DNA of 64,000 nucleotides from JBGPTF01 sp041490445 (GCA_041490445.1 JBGPTF010000005.1:165274-229273); one strand, 5' to 3'. Positions 10,572 to 19,182 are shown, counted from the stretch's first letter. Numbers and translations: made by a program. Notes: generated from the sequence alone by a model not told the origin.

Positions 10572-10738
10572 ACCAGTCACAAAAAACACAGCCGAACAAT
10601 AAGCGAGCTCCGGCGGGCAAGAGGCCCTACGTAAAGCCCAGCTGCTCTTCGGAAAAGATCTATGAAACCCTCGCCCTGGCCTGCGGCAAACTGCCCGGCC
10701 AGGGCGGCCAATGCAACGCAGCGTCGAGGCGTTCCTGA
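10568..10738 (+). CDS. Candidate RiPP precursor peptide (56 aa), not previously named
   Basis: A 56-residue frame starts with GTG at 10568, overlapping the radical SAM stop as GTGA, with GGAGG at 10557-10561 (6-nt spacing). Visible layout: a polar leader rich in Gln, Asn and Lys; KRPYVKP with Y21-x-x-P24, the YxxP motif known to dock lasso-peptide leaders on PqqD-like proteins; a short helix-like SSEKIYETLALA; then C39-GKLPGQGG-QC49 and a short NAASRRS tail. There are three cysteines (26, 39, 49). Position, coupling, leader motif and a Gly/Cys-rich core agree with a radical-SAM-modified peptide. There is no lasso cyclase (asparagine synthetase-like), transglutaminase-like protease or dedicated transporter nearby, so it is not a standard lasso cluster. 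Modification type is unknown. Confidence 0.7.
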   Translation: MNQSQKTQPNNKRAPAGKRPYVKPSCSSEKIYETLALACGKLPGQGGQCNAASRRS

Positions 10739-10814
10739 AGGCGCCCCGGTGCGGCGGACGAACCAACAGTTTATGCGTCGCCGTTCAATCAGGAACGGCA
10801 ACGAGAGGCAGACC

Positions 10815-13079
10815 ATGGAAACTGTAAGACGAGTAGCTATCACGTCCCGCAAAGGACGGCGCTCTATTTTGTGGCTGGCATTGCTCCCGGTGCTGGCCAT
10901 CCCTGCGGCGGCTAGGGAACGAGTGGTCCTGCAGAAGAACGGCGCGAATCAGGCGCGCGCCAGAGACGCCTTCCTGGATCAAGGGAATCCGACCACGAAT
11001 CACGGGGCGGACACGACGTTGCGCGTGCAGTCGTTCAATAACGGGACGTCGCAGAACCAGCGCGCTGTGGTCATGTTCGACTTGTCCCCGATTCCTCGCT
11101 CGGGCATCAAGTTGGCAACGCTGGACCTGTTCATGTCCACCGCCCCGACCTCCAGCCGGGCTAATATTGCCGAGCGCATGCTCAGTCTGTGGACCGAACC
11201 AGACGTGACATGGAATAACCGGCTGCCCGCCACGGCGTGGGTTACCGTCGGCGGAGGAGGCGATTTTGGTTCTACTGGCAGCTCCACCGTTGCCACGGGC
11301 ACGACCAGTGGTGTCACACTGTCTTTTAGTGCGACCCAAATTTTGCAAAGGCAGTTCAACCGCAATCCGCCCGAAGCGAATTTCGGCTTCATCATCAGGG
11401 ATAGTACGGAAGATTCGCTGGTGCAGTTCACGGGCATTCTCAGCTCGAAGGAAGACGCCACGTTGGCGAACCGCCCGAAGCTCACGGTTGAATTTATCCA
11501 GCAGGTCACCGGCCTCACCGCCGTGGCGGGCAACGCGCAGAATACCTTGAGTTGGAGCTATCCTGCCGCAGTCGGCACCGTGCTCAGTGCGACGAATGGT
11601 GTGCTGATTCTCCGCCTGGCGGGCAGCCCGATTGGTCAGACTGCGGTTCCTACGGATGGTGTGATTCCTGCGCCGTGCAGTCTAATCGGAGGCGCCACGG
11701 TCGTCTTTGTTAACAATACATTGGCCACAAGCTTTGTCGATGACGCCACGGACACCTGCGGCGCCCCCGCGAACGGCACGACGTTTTATTACCAGGTTTT
11801 TACGCGTGACGCCGCCGACAACTGGTCTGCGGGCGGCACTCTGGGCGGCGCCAATGAAAATGTTCCGGAAATCACGGCCACTCCGGGCGCCACGGCGAGT
11901 GCGCAGCAAGCGGCTACATGGATGGCCCCGACTGGCGCCACCACGTTGGCGGCCCCGGGAATTGACCCCAGCAACGTCGTCGTCATCGGCTCGGACTCGA
12001 ATCTGTTACAGGGCGTGAATCCGAGTAACGGCGTAGAGGTCTACGCGCCCGCATCCACCGGGGGTGTCATTAGCGGACGACCCCCTGCTCTGGAAGCGGT
12101 GGATGATTCGCTGTCACGCCCGGCCACCTACGTGGCGAACCAGGACAACTTTGTCTATGCCATCGACGCAAGTACCGGCGAGATTGTTTGGCTGTCGAAC
12201 CCGACCGGATTGACAACCAACACCTTTGTCGGCGGGGCAGCCGTCTTGTTGAAAGGTGTTGCAGGCGTTGGGTACACACTGGCACAGGATCTCGTCGTTG
12301 TCGGCATGCACGACTCAGGAACAACAACCGCGAATGAGATCGCGGGCATCAATGCCAATACCGGCGCGACCGTGTGGAGCGTGGTCGGTGGTACGAGCAG
12401 TGCTGTAAGTTGTGGCGGCGTCTGCAACCTGGACATCATCAGTTCCACTCCCGCGGTGGACTACGTGAACAACGCCATCTGGGTCACCTCGCGAAATGCG
12501 AACTCAATCGCAGCGACAGCCAATCGGCCAGATCTCTGGAAGATTGATCCCAGCACCGGATCTATTCTTTCAACCGTGAATCTGGGCGGCAACATTGATA
12601 GTGCTCCATCACTGCCTTTCCTGGGCGACTTCGTCTTTGTCGGAGCCAACAGTGGCACATTGTATGCCATCAACCCCACCACGCTTGCGACGGTCGCGAG
12701 CTTCACTCCGGCTCCGGTGAACGGCGCCATCAAGGGCTTCCCCGTCGTTCTCGGGGCGGCTTTGCCGTACACGATCATTTTCTCGACCAACGGAAATGTG
12801 AACGCGGTGTCCTTCAACGGCGCGACGTTCACTTCGTTGTGGAAGACGCCCATCACGGCTCCTTCCACTCCCATCTCCGCCCCCGGTCTCACCACCGTGT
12901 ACGTCAGTTCGAGCGATGGAAAAATTCACGAGTTGGATCTGATCACCGGTGCGGACAGCAAGCAGCGGATTGTGGATACGGGTGCGACCGTGGGCGATCC
13001 CAGCTTGGACGTTGTTCTCAAGCGAATTATCGTTGGTTCGACCGATGGGCGCGTTTATGCCTTTACGTTCCCCTTCTGA
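10815..13079 (+). CDS. Secreted multidomain protein: DNRLRE/CBM96-like domain plus PQQ-type beta-propeller
   Basis: The 754-residue protein has a signal peptide (METVRR... to AIPAAA, about residue 35). A DNRLRE-like domain follows, with the typical opening RARDAFLDQGNPTTNHGADTTLRV and a later LEV-type FDLSPIP/TWNNR pattern (about 36-215). A fibronectin-like linker comes next, then a beta-propeller of PQQ-like repeats with blocks such as VYAIDASTGEIVW, AGINANTGATVW, WKIDPSTGSI and LYAINPTTL (about 370-750). It is probably exported and surface-exposed. I chose the ATG at 10815 because the signal peptide starts there; an upstream frame would overlap the small gene. The next gene, a lipoprotein, starts 10 bp downstream. 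Confidence 0.85.
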   Translation: METVRRVAITSRKGRRSILWLALLPVLAIPAAARERVVLQKNGANQARARDAFLDQGNPTTNHGADTTLRVQSFNNGTSQNQRAVVMFDLSPIPRSGIKLATLDLFMSTAPTSSRANIAERMLSLWTEPDVTWNNRLPATAWVTVGGGGDFGSTGSSTVATGTTSGVTLSFSATQILQRQFNRNPPEANFGFIIRDSTEDSLVQFTGILSSKEDATLANRPKLTVEFIQQVTGLTAVAGNAQNTLSWSYPAAVGTVLSATNGVLILRLAGSPIGQTAVPTDGVIPAPCSLIGGATVVFVNNTLATSFVDDATDTCGAPANGTTFYYQVFTRDAADNWSAGGTLGGANENVPEITATPGATASAQQAATWMAPTGATTLAAPGIDPSNVVVIGSDSNLLQGVNPSNGVEVYAPASTGGVISGRPPALEAVDDSLSRPATYVANQDNFVYAIDASTGEIVWLSNPTGLTTNTFVGGAAVLLKGVAGVGYTLAQDLVVVGMHDSGTTTANEIAGINANTGATVWSVVGGTSSAVSCGGVCNLDIISSTPAVDYVNNAIWVTSRNANSIAATANRPDLWKIDPSTGSILSTVNLGGNIDSAPSLPFLGDFVFVGANSGTLYAINPTTLATVASFTPAPVNGAIKGFPVVLGAALPYTIIFSTNGNVNAVSFNGATFTSLWKTPITAPSTPISAPGLTTVYVSSSDGKIHELDLITGADSKQRIVDTGATVGDPSLDVVLKRIIVGSTDGRVYAFTFPF

Positions 13080-13089
13080 GGAGGGAATC

Positions 13090-13602
13090 ATGCGCGAATC
13101 CTTGTTAAGACTTCGTCGTTCCCCGGTGGGACGTTTACCCGCGCGCGTGGTTCTCCTTGGAGCGATCGTTTGTTGCGCGATGGCCCTGGCGGGATGCGGT
13201 GCAGCAAACGTTGGCAGCAGCTCCGGCACGCCGCCCGCTCCTCCCCCTCCGGCGGCCGCCACCGTCAACCTTTGCGACAACGCGACCGCCGGCTGCACAC
13301 CCTCCAGCTCGTTCAGCATCGGCTCGCTGCGCGAGATGGGGATCGTGGTCGCCTGGAATAATGTCGCCGCCGGCAACCACGCCCAGAAGGTGACCTTGCT
13401 CTTGCCCGATGGCCATATCTATCAGGTCATCGAAACCGGTTTCCGGATTCCGACTTCGCCGTCCGGCTCCTTCACCTCCGTGCAAAGGCTTCCGGTCGCG
13501 GGAACCTTCATTACCCAGCGCTCCCTGACGGGATTGTGGACCGTGCAAGTCTCGCTCGATGACGCGCCGATGACGTCGCAGACCTTTCAACTGAATCCGT
13601 AA
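13090..13602 (+). CDS. Putative lipoprotein in the RiPP-like cluster
   Basis: A 170-residue protein with an N-terminal hydrophobic segment ending in the lipobox LAGC (about residues 31-34), then a Pro/Ala-rich linker and a compact beta-rich domain. GAGGAGGG just ahead of the ATG (13077-13084) fixes the start. It follows the propeller gene by 10 bp, so the two were probably made together and may act together at the outer membrane. I do not recognise the C-terminal domain. Confidence 0.75.
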   Translation: MRESLLRLRRSPVGRLPARVVLLGAIVCCAMALAGCGAANVGSSSGTPPAPPPPAAATVNLCDNATAGCTPSSSFSIGSLREMGIVVAWNNVAAGNHAQKVTLLLPDGHIYQVIETGFRIPTSPSGSFTSVQRLPVAGTFITQRSLTGLWTVQVSLDDAPMTSQTFQLNP

Positions 13603-13655
13603 ACGAGTGCCATCGTGTGCCGTTGCACGGAGGACGCCTCCGGTTTCTGCATGAA

Positions 13656-14228
13656 ATGAACCACGTTGCCACCGACGACGCAGGCGAGGTGTCCCGGCTT
13701 CTCCAGGCGCGGGGCATCGTGCATGTACAAGTCTCCGGCAAGAGCATGGTCCCGTGGATCCGCCCGGGCGACGTTCTGGTCGTCCACCGTGCCGGCATCC
13801 GCGAGGTATCTCCCGGTGAAGTCGTTCTCTTCAACCGCAAAGGCAAACTGGTCGTTCATCGTGCTGTCGAAAACAAAATGCTTGGGACCGATTGCGTTCT
13901 GGTCACGAAAGGAGACGCGGTGGATGATGCCGATGGACTCGTCTCCGCGCAGGAATTTCTTGGCCGGGCAATGCTCCTGGTTCGTGGCAATCGCGAGATC
14001 TATCTCGAATCGCCCGCGCAAATGGCGCAGGGCCGCTTCCTGTCTCGCCTCTCCGTCTTCAGCCGCTACTGGTTGCCGGTAGCCCGGGCGATGTCTCGCG
14101 CCGCGCGCCCGCTTTCAAAACGCTTCGCGCCTTCCGTCTCTCACTCTCACTCCGGGGACGCCTCTCTCGAAAACACTGCCTCCCGCCAGCATTCTCCCTC
14201 CGTCCCCGTAGAAAACCGCGCCAAGTAA
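13656..14228 (+). CDS. S26/S24-family signal peptidase-like protein
   Basis: The 190-residue protein has the serine protease motif SGKSMVPWIRPGD (Ser about 30) and the lysine motif VTKGDAVDD (Lys about 85), the Ser/Lys dyad of S26 peptidases and LexA-like proteases. There is no clear N-terminal membrane anchor, unlike ordinary LepB; a weak hydrophobic stretch occurs near residues 125-140. Such short S26 proteins recur next to HPrK-like and PqqD-like genes. It might process the neighbouring exported protein or the modified peptide. The start is uncertain: a GTG at 13617 adds 13 residues, and neither start has a good ribosome-binding site. Confidence 0.75.
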   Translation: MNHVATDDAGEVSRLLQARGIVHVQVSGKSMVPWIRPGDVLVVHRAGIREVSPGEVVLFNRKGKLVVHRAVENKMLGTDCVLVTKGDAVDDADGLVSAQEFLGRAMLLVRGNREIYLESPAQMAQGRFLSRLSVFSRYWLPVARAMSRAARPLSKRFAPSVSHSHSGDASLENTASRQHSPSVPVENRAK

Positions 14229-14294
14229 GGCCTCGCTCTTCTCTTCACGCCACCTGGATTACCGCGCCTTGGCTTGCTTTCTCTGTTTTGTAGG

Positions 14295-14312
14295 GCCGGG
14301 CTTCAGCCCGGC
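14295..14312. repeat. REP-like palindrome GCCGGGC-ttca-GCCCGGC
   Basis: A perfect 7-bp inverted repeat with a 4-nt loop, intergenic, without a T-run. It resembles the GGGCT..AGCCC palindromes scattered between genes in many GC-rich genomes. Confidence 0.5.
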
Positions 14313-14596
14313 ATCTTGTTTTCTCGATTCTCCAGCGCGCTCAGTACAGCGCTGGCTGCCCAACCGTTCCGGACGAACGCTTTCACCTCCGGTAGAATTC
14401 ACAAGCGGTTGTCTGGGTGCCCTACCCCTCCCGAATGTTAAAGGGGTGGGATGCATTTCTTGTTTCCTGTGCCTCCGGCATTCACGCGACCGTTCATGGG
14501 AGAAGAATTCCGCCGTCTCCAATTGCCGGGTAGTGTCGGACACCTCGACCCCTTTCGTCTTTGCAACACTGGCTCCCCGACATTTTTCGTTGGTAG

Positions 14597-14616
14597 GGGC
14601 GGTTCGCGAACCGCCC
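14597..14616. repeat. Perfect 20-bp intergenic palindrome
   Basis: GGGCGGTTCG followed directly by its reverse complement, with no loop. It could be a repeat-family member, a binding site or a cruciform-forming element. Confidence 0.5.
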
Positions 14617-14774
14617 ATTCATCCGCGTTTTTTTCGCCGCAAACTCTTGATGTACTCCGTGGTAATATGGCTGCCTGGCGGGCCAGCTGCTGCGCATAGT
14701 CCAGCGGCCAACGTTGCAAATATCACCAACGGATATAACGCGGAGCAAAACGGAATTCTGTGCGTGATCCCATA

Positions 14775-15281
14775 ATGATGGATTCTGAACCAGGCAGCCA
14801 TAGGCGACGTATTGAGCGTGATACATCTGGCCGCTTTGCGATCCGCAAGGTGATTTTGCTCATAATCGTCGGAGTCTGCCTCTTAGGAACAGGCTGTCAA
14901 GATGTCGCGACCGTTTGGACGGCTGAGGTCCGGTCTCCGGATGGGTTTTGGGTTGCCAGTGCTCGCACGGAACAGCACGGTGGGCCCGGAACGGCCGACA
15001 TTGACACCATCGTGTACTTGAAATGGACCAAAGATTCAAATCCCCCCCACGAAGTCCTGGGATTCGATTGTGGGGGCCCAGTTCCCCGACCCCGCATCCT
15101 GGATAACGTGGCGAACGCCGGTGGGACGATAAATCTCGCCATGAAATGGGTCACTCCATCGCATCTGGAGGTGTCGTATGACGGGCGCGATGGAAGTCTC
15201 TACTTCCAGGTCGTCAAAATAGCCGGCATCGACATCTCCGTACGGGACCTTTCGAGTAAGGGGAACAGCCCCTCACCATAG
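14775..15281 (+). CDS. Small putative lipoprotein upstream of a truncated Rhs copy
   Basis: A 168-residue protein with a hydrophobic segment and lipobox LLGTGC near residue 42, followed by an unrecognised domain (EVRSPDGFWVASARTE...). Two adjacent ATG codons (14775, 14778) are possible starts, and a GTG at 14760 is also open; none has a clear ribosome-binding site. Its location in front of the Rhs remnant suggests it belongs to the accessory region. Confidence 0.55.
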   Translation: MMDSEPGSHRRRIERDTSGRFAIRKVILLIIVGVCLLGTGCQDVATVWTAEVRSPDGFWVASARTEQHGGPGTADIDTIVYLKWTKDSNPPHEVLGFDCGGPVPRPRILDNVANAGGTINLAMKWVTPSHLEVSYDGRDGSLYFQVVKIAGIDISVRDLSSKGNSPSP

Positions 15282-15371
15282 GTGCAGTCGGCGGGGGTAG
15301 GCATTGAGAGCAACTAAAGCCGCAATCGCCGCAACCCCAGAAACCCAATCGGCCGGAGCCTGAGCGGGGAC

Positions 15372-16469
15372 GTGGTCGCGGAAACCGATTTGAACGGGAA
15401 CACGACTAACGAATACGTCTTCTTTGCCGGGCGGCGCATTTCGCGGATTGACGCTTCCGGGAACGTGTTCTTCTATTACGCCGACCACTTGGGCACCACG
15501 CGCACCATCACCAACGGCACCGGCACCACCTGCTATGATGCGGACTTCACTCCCTACGGCCAGGAAATGATCCACACGAACACTTGCCCCCAGAACTACA
15601 AATTCACCGGCTACGAGCGCGACCCAGAAACCGGCCTCGACTACGCCATGTTCCGCTACTACAATTCCCGCCTCGGGCGCTTCATGGGTGCGGATCCTCT
15701 TGCGGGCTCCACTACGGACCCGCAGTCCATGAACCGTTATGCTTACGTGTCGAACGACCCGCTCGGTTTTATCGATCCATTGGGGTTAGATTTGATTTCG
15801 TTCGGCGGTTGTTTGTTTCAACCTAGAGACGTAAGCACAGCGTTCGTGAATCCCAATGGCTCCAGGACACCCATAGGAGGCACCACTTCTCTTGGTGCGG
15901 CACTTTTCTGCTCGGCCGACAGCAGCGGCGGCGTCCTGGGCTTGCCACTCATATTCAGGGGATTCGACGAGCACGGACGCAGCGGTGGTCCGCACGTCGA
16001 CCAAAAGGCGCTCGCGGACTGCATTGATCAGCGGTTTGGAGTCACATTGATTTCATTCTCGGATTCGCAGCCTGGTCAAAACGGTAGCTTTACGGGCAGG
16101 GGGCCTGATTACATCAATAGAGGTGGAAACAATGGCACCATAACGGTCACTAACGATGTGAGTAGGTATAGCTCCGCTCAACTGGAAGTTGAAAGTCAGT
16201 TGACGGGGAACGCGCCCTCTCCTCCTGGCCAATTCATCTTGGGCCTCACAATTTCGAGCAGCCCCTCGCTGAACTTTACGGCGAACAACGTCTTGCAGTT
16301 GGGGTTTCCCCCGTTGGAGATTGTCATAACTCAGGTGCATGAATTGGGTAATTCACTAGAATTTTTCACGCGAGCCGCAAACGGGGACCGCGGATCGAAC
16401 GGCGACAACGATGCAGGTCAGAAGCTCGAAGACTGTGTTAGGAGGAACCAAGGTTTCAGATCTCACTAA
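15372..16469 (+). CDS. 5'-truncated Rhs protein: core end plus variable tip
   Basis: Homology to the second Rhs copy (17132-19174) begins abruptly near 15354 (RSLSGDV). The 3' end of the Rhs core follows: ETDLNGNTTNEYVFFAGRR, HLGTTRTITNGTGTTCYD, YERDPETGLDYAMFRYYNS, LGRFMGADPL and finally DPLGFIDPLGL at about residue 139. After that the sequence is unique (about 225 residues), as in polymorphic toxin tips. The tip contains ITQVHELGNSLEFF, similar to zinc-peptidase HExxH but with Asn instead of the second His. The upstream YD-repeat shell and any export domain are missing, so this is an orphan tip that may not be made or delivered. The GTG start is formal. Confidence 0.75.
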   Translation: MVAETDLNGNTTNEYVFFAGRRISRIDASGNVFFYYADHLGTTRTITNGTGTTCYDADFTPYGQEMIHTNTCPQNYKFTGYERDPETGLDYAMFRYYNSRLGRFMGADPLAGSTTDPQSMNRYAYVSNDPLGFIDPLGLDLISFGGCLFQPRDVSTAFVNPNGSRTPIGGTTSLGAALFCSADSSGGVLGLPLIFRGFDEHGRSGGPHVDQKALADCIDQRFGVTLISFSDSQPGQNGSFTGRGPDYINRGGNNGTITVTNDVSRYSSAQLEVESQLTGNAPSPPGQFILGLTISSSPSLNFTANNVLQLGFPPLEIVITQVHELGNSLEFFTRAANGDRGSNGDNDAGQKLEDCVRRNQGFRSH

Positions 16470-16497
16470 GAAGCCGTTTCGAGCAAGTCGATTTCAA

Positions 16498-17088
16498 ATG
16501 CAAGAAAAGAGAACCCAAGAACGAGTTGAAAGGCATGGGAAGAAACTCGCGACGGCGCTTTCACTAGTCTTCCTTGTGAGTTGCACCGGCCTCGGCTGCT
16601 CATCGAAGCAGCCAGCACAGAGAATGGACACAGAGCCACCAAGAAACACGGGATCCGCACTGAAGAGCGCTGAAACTGAACTTGAATTCAAAGAAATCCT
16701 GGTGGGAGAGCGGATTACGCAAAAAGGGGTTCGATTTCCCTTCCATTCCTGGAGGGCATCTGATGGAGTAATTGTAAACTCATCGATGGCGGAGTTCAAC
16801 TCGGTTATTGAAGCACGAAGCGCATTCTCGAAGAGACTACGCGAGGCTTCTCGCGAGATCGAGGCTAGTTCGAAAACTGACGACAAGGGCCGCAGGATAG
16901 GGGAAAGGGCTGTGGTCATATTCACCTCCGCAAATTCGAAGTCCGAGTTCGTCGGAATCATCTGGACGGATGGACCAGTCTTTCATGACGTGGAGTCGTC
17001 CTCGCTTCGGCATGCCCTGGCTTTCGAACGAAGATTCTATCCGCCAACCAGAGCCCCCTCCCTCAGCAGCGTGCCGAAGAACGAATGA
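16498..17088 (+). CDS. Small lipoprotein, paralogue of the protein at 20407
   Basis: A 196-residue protein with a basic N-terminus, a hydrophobic core (LATALSLVFLVSCTGLGC) giving a lipobox LGC near residue 40, and a mixed alpha/beta domain. That domain aligns with the product of 20407-20925: EILVGERITQKGV vs MMMGEFITEDGV, RASDGV vs KASDGV, KGRRIGERAVVI vs TGKVIGERALIM, IIWTDGPVFHDV vs VVWTDGLWFHEI. Both paralogues sit just after Rhs sequence, as immunity genes do, but lipidation and a shared fold despite different tips make that only one possibility. I do not know the family. Confidence 0.65.
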   Translation: MQEKRTQERVERHGKKLATALSLVFLVSCTGLGCSSKQPAQRMDTEPPRNTGSALKSAETELEFKEILVGERITQKGVRFPFHSWRASDGVIVNSSMAEFNSVIEARSAFSKRLREASREIEASSKTDDKGRRIGERAVVIFTSANSKSEFVGIIWTDGPVFHDVESSSLRHALAFERRFYPPTRAPSLSSVPKNE

Positions 17089-17131
17089 TTCATGAGATGC
17101 GCATGCGACCGCGTGGAACGCAAAAAGCCTT

Positions 17132-18097
17132 CACAATAGTTTCTCGTCGAAAACGTATTCGGACACGACGCTGGCGGTTACCTACAACTACGACCAGTCG
17201 TCGGCAAACGGCCTGACCATCGCGAACGGCCTCGGGCGGCTGACGAGCATGCAGGACGGCTCGGGGATCTGCGCCTACAGCTACGATGCGGCGGGCCGGA
17301 TCGTCACGGAGCGGAGCACGATCGCGGGAATCACGAAGACCATTTCGTATGCGTACAACCTGGACGGCTCGCTCAAGTCCGTCACGTATCCTAGTGGCCG
17401 GATAATCAACTACACGGTGGGCAACGCGGAGCGCGTCCTTCAGGCCACCGACGCGGGCACGGGCGCGCAGTACGCCCTGACGGCCAGCTACGCCCCGATG
17501 GGCGCTCTCTCCACGGTGATCTACGGCAAAGTGACGGGCGGCTTCGGCGGAGTCACCGAGGCGCGGGCGTACAACAACCGCCTCGAGTACAGCGCGATTC
17601 AGGCCACGTCCACCGCGGGCACGGCGCTGAACCTGGGGTATAATTTCACTCTGCCGGGAGGCAACAACGGCAGCGTGGCGTCCATCACCAACAACGCGGA
17701 CAACGGCCGGACGCAGAATTTCACCTACGACCCGCTGAACCGGATCGGGTCGGCGATGAGCCAGGCAATTTCCGGCGCGAATTGCTGGGGGCAGGGATTC
17801 ACGATTGACACGGTGGCGAACTTGACCGCGATCAGTTCGCAACAGTGCTCGTCCGGTACGCTGAGTGTGACGGTTGACCCCGCGACGAACCACATCACCA
17901 CGACCGGATTCAGCTACGATGGCGCTGGCAACTCCGGTTTCGGGAGTCCGGTGGACTCCACCGGAGTCCGCACACCGGACATGACGGCGGACGGCAGCGG
18001 CTACACCTACACGGGAGTTTACCCTGAGCGAAGGCGAAGGGACGCCGAGAACCGGATCACCAGCGCCACGGGGATGGCTGGCGGGCCGTGGAATTAA
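17132..18097 (+). pseudogene. Rhs/YD-repeat gene, 5' part, interrupted by a nonsense codon
   Basis: The open frame begins without a proper start near 17132 (FSSKTYSDTTLAVTYNYD) and encodes YD-repeat sequence such as YSYDAAGRIVTERS, YAYNLDGSLKSVTYPSGR, FTYDPLNRIGSAM and FSYDGAGN. It ends at TAA 18095-18097, in W-N-stop-L-Y-D. A related fragment at 20197 reads W-N-Y-L-Y at this place, so TAA replaces a Tyr codon. The same frame continues after the stop into the segment at 18167-19174. The usual large N-terminal region is absent. An in-frame insertion lies at 18014-18040. Confidence 0.8.
18014..18040 (+). repeat. In-frame REP-like insertion in the Rhs gene
   Basis: Where Rhs proteins usually read YTYDAENR, this copy reads YTGVYPERRRRDAENR, a net gain of eight codons. 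The extra DNA contains CCTGAGCGAAGGCGAAGGG, a sequence of the intergenic repeat type. That it is a mobile repeat is inference. Confidence 0.45.
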
Positions 18098-18166
18098 CTG
18101 TACGACGGCAATGGGCTGCGCACGAAGAAATCAAATAGTGCCGGTGGCACACTTTACTGGAGGAGC

Positions 18167-19174
18167 TTGAGCGGGGACGTGATCGCGGAAACCGATTTGA
18201 ATGGGAACACGACGAACGAGTACGTCTTCTTCGCCGGGCGCCGCATTTCGCGGATAGATGCTTCCGGAAACGTCTTCTTCTACTACGCCGACCACCTCGG
18301 CACCACGCGCACAATCACCAATGGCACCGGCACCACCTGCTACGATGCCGACTTCACTCCGTATGGCCAGGAGATGGTCCATACGAACAACTGCCCGCAG
18401 ATCTACAAATTCACCGGCTACGAGCGCGACCCAGAAACCGGCCTCGACTACGCCATGTTCCGCTACTACAACCCCCGCCTCGGCAGGTTCATGTCCTCCG
18501 ATCCGTTGGGCGGCGACCTCGCCGACCCGCAGAGTCAGGATGGTTACTCTTATGTTCGCAACTCCACTACAGCGTTCGTGGACCCGCTGGGGCTAAGTCG
18601 GAATCCCGCCTATTTTGCAGACACAAATCCAGGTGCCAACATCAACTCGTTTACATATTGGGGTATCCCGGTGTTCGACATGACTGGTTTTGGTTTCACG
18701 GATGCTTTTCACGGTTCCGTTTGGGGCGAGGACTTTGGAGGTGTCTATGCTGGGCGTGCCCTGCCAGGCATCGTGACGCCGCCCGACATCAGAAAGCCAT
18801 TGCCTGCAGACTGGCAGACGGGTCCAATCACCGCAAAGCCGCAAAAGCTGCCACTGTCTCCGCAGTTGCAGCAGTGCATGGCCAGCGCTAATGCTGCCGT
18901 GCAAAGCCAACTACAAACCTTTGCCGGCTACGCAGGAGTGAAGCTATTTGGGCGTGTCGTGATCGGGGCAGGGTTCGGAGCGATCAGCCTTGCCAGATGG
19001 ACGAAATACGGAGGACTATGGGGGATGGCGGCAGGAGCTGCCATTGGCGGCACAATAGGGGCCGTTTCTGTTGCGTGGCAAGATCACAACACAATTCAAA
19101 ACATTCAAAATACCTACATGGACAAAGTTAGGGCCTGCGAGCAGCAGCATTTGATGCCCAAAGCCCCACAATAG
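18167..19174 (+). pseudogene. Rhs gene, 3' part: core end plus glycine-zipper tip
   Basis: This continues the frame of 17132-18097 after the TAA. If translated separately from TTG it gives 335 residues. The core end (SGDVIAETDLNG to AFVDPLGL) is nearly identical to the first copy. The unique tip (about residues 145-335) includes SPQLQQCMASANAAVQSQLQ and a Gly-rich, zipper-like hydrophobic region (GAGFGAIS, GMAAGAAIGGTIGAVSVA) that could insert in membranes. A 73-bp piece of this tip (18863-18935) recurs exactly at 20064-20136. With the nonsense codon upstream the full protein cannot be made without read-through. Confidence 0.75.
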
Positions 19175-19182
19175 AGGAACAC

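Larger units (their letters stand above)
14229..14774. other. Intergenic region rich in palindromic repeats
   Basis: No gene is apparent. Three inverted repeats stand out: 14295-14312, 14421-14450 (CCTACCCCT against AGGGGTGGG) and 14597-14616. This spacer divides the RiPP-like cluster from the Rhs region. Confidence 0.5.

Noticed and set aside
6805..14228. Ordinary lasso-peptide biosynthesis cluster
   Set aside because: PqqD-like, HPrK-like and NTP_transf_5 genes fit, but no asparagine-synthetase-like cyclase, transglutaminase-like protease or ABC transporter is present, and a SPASM enzyme is.
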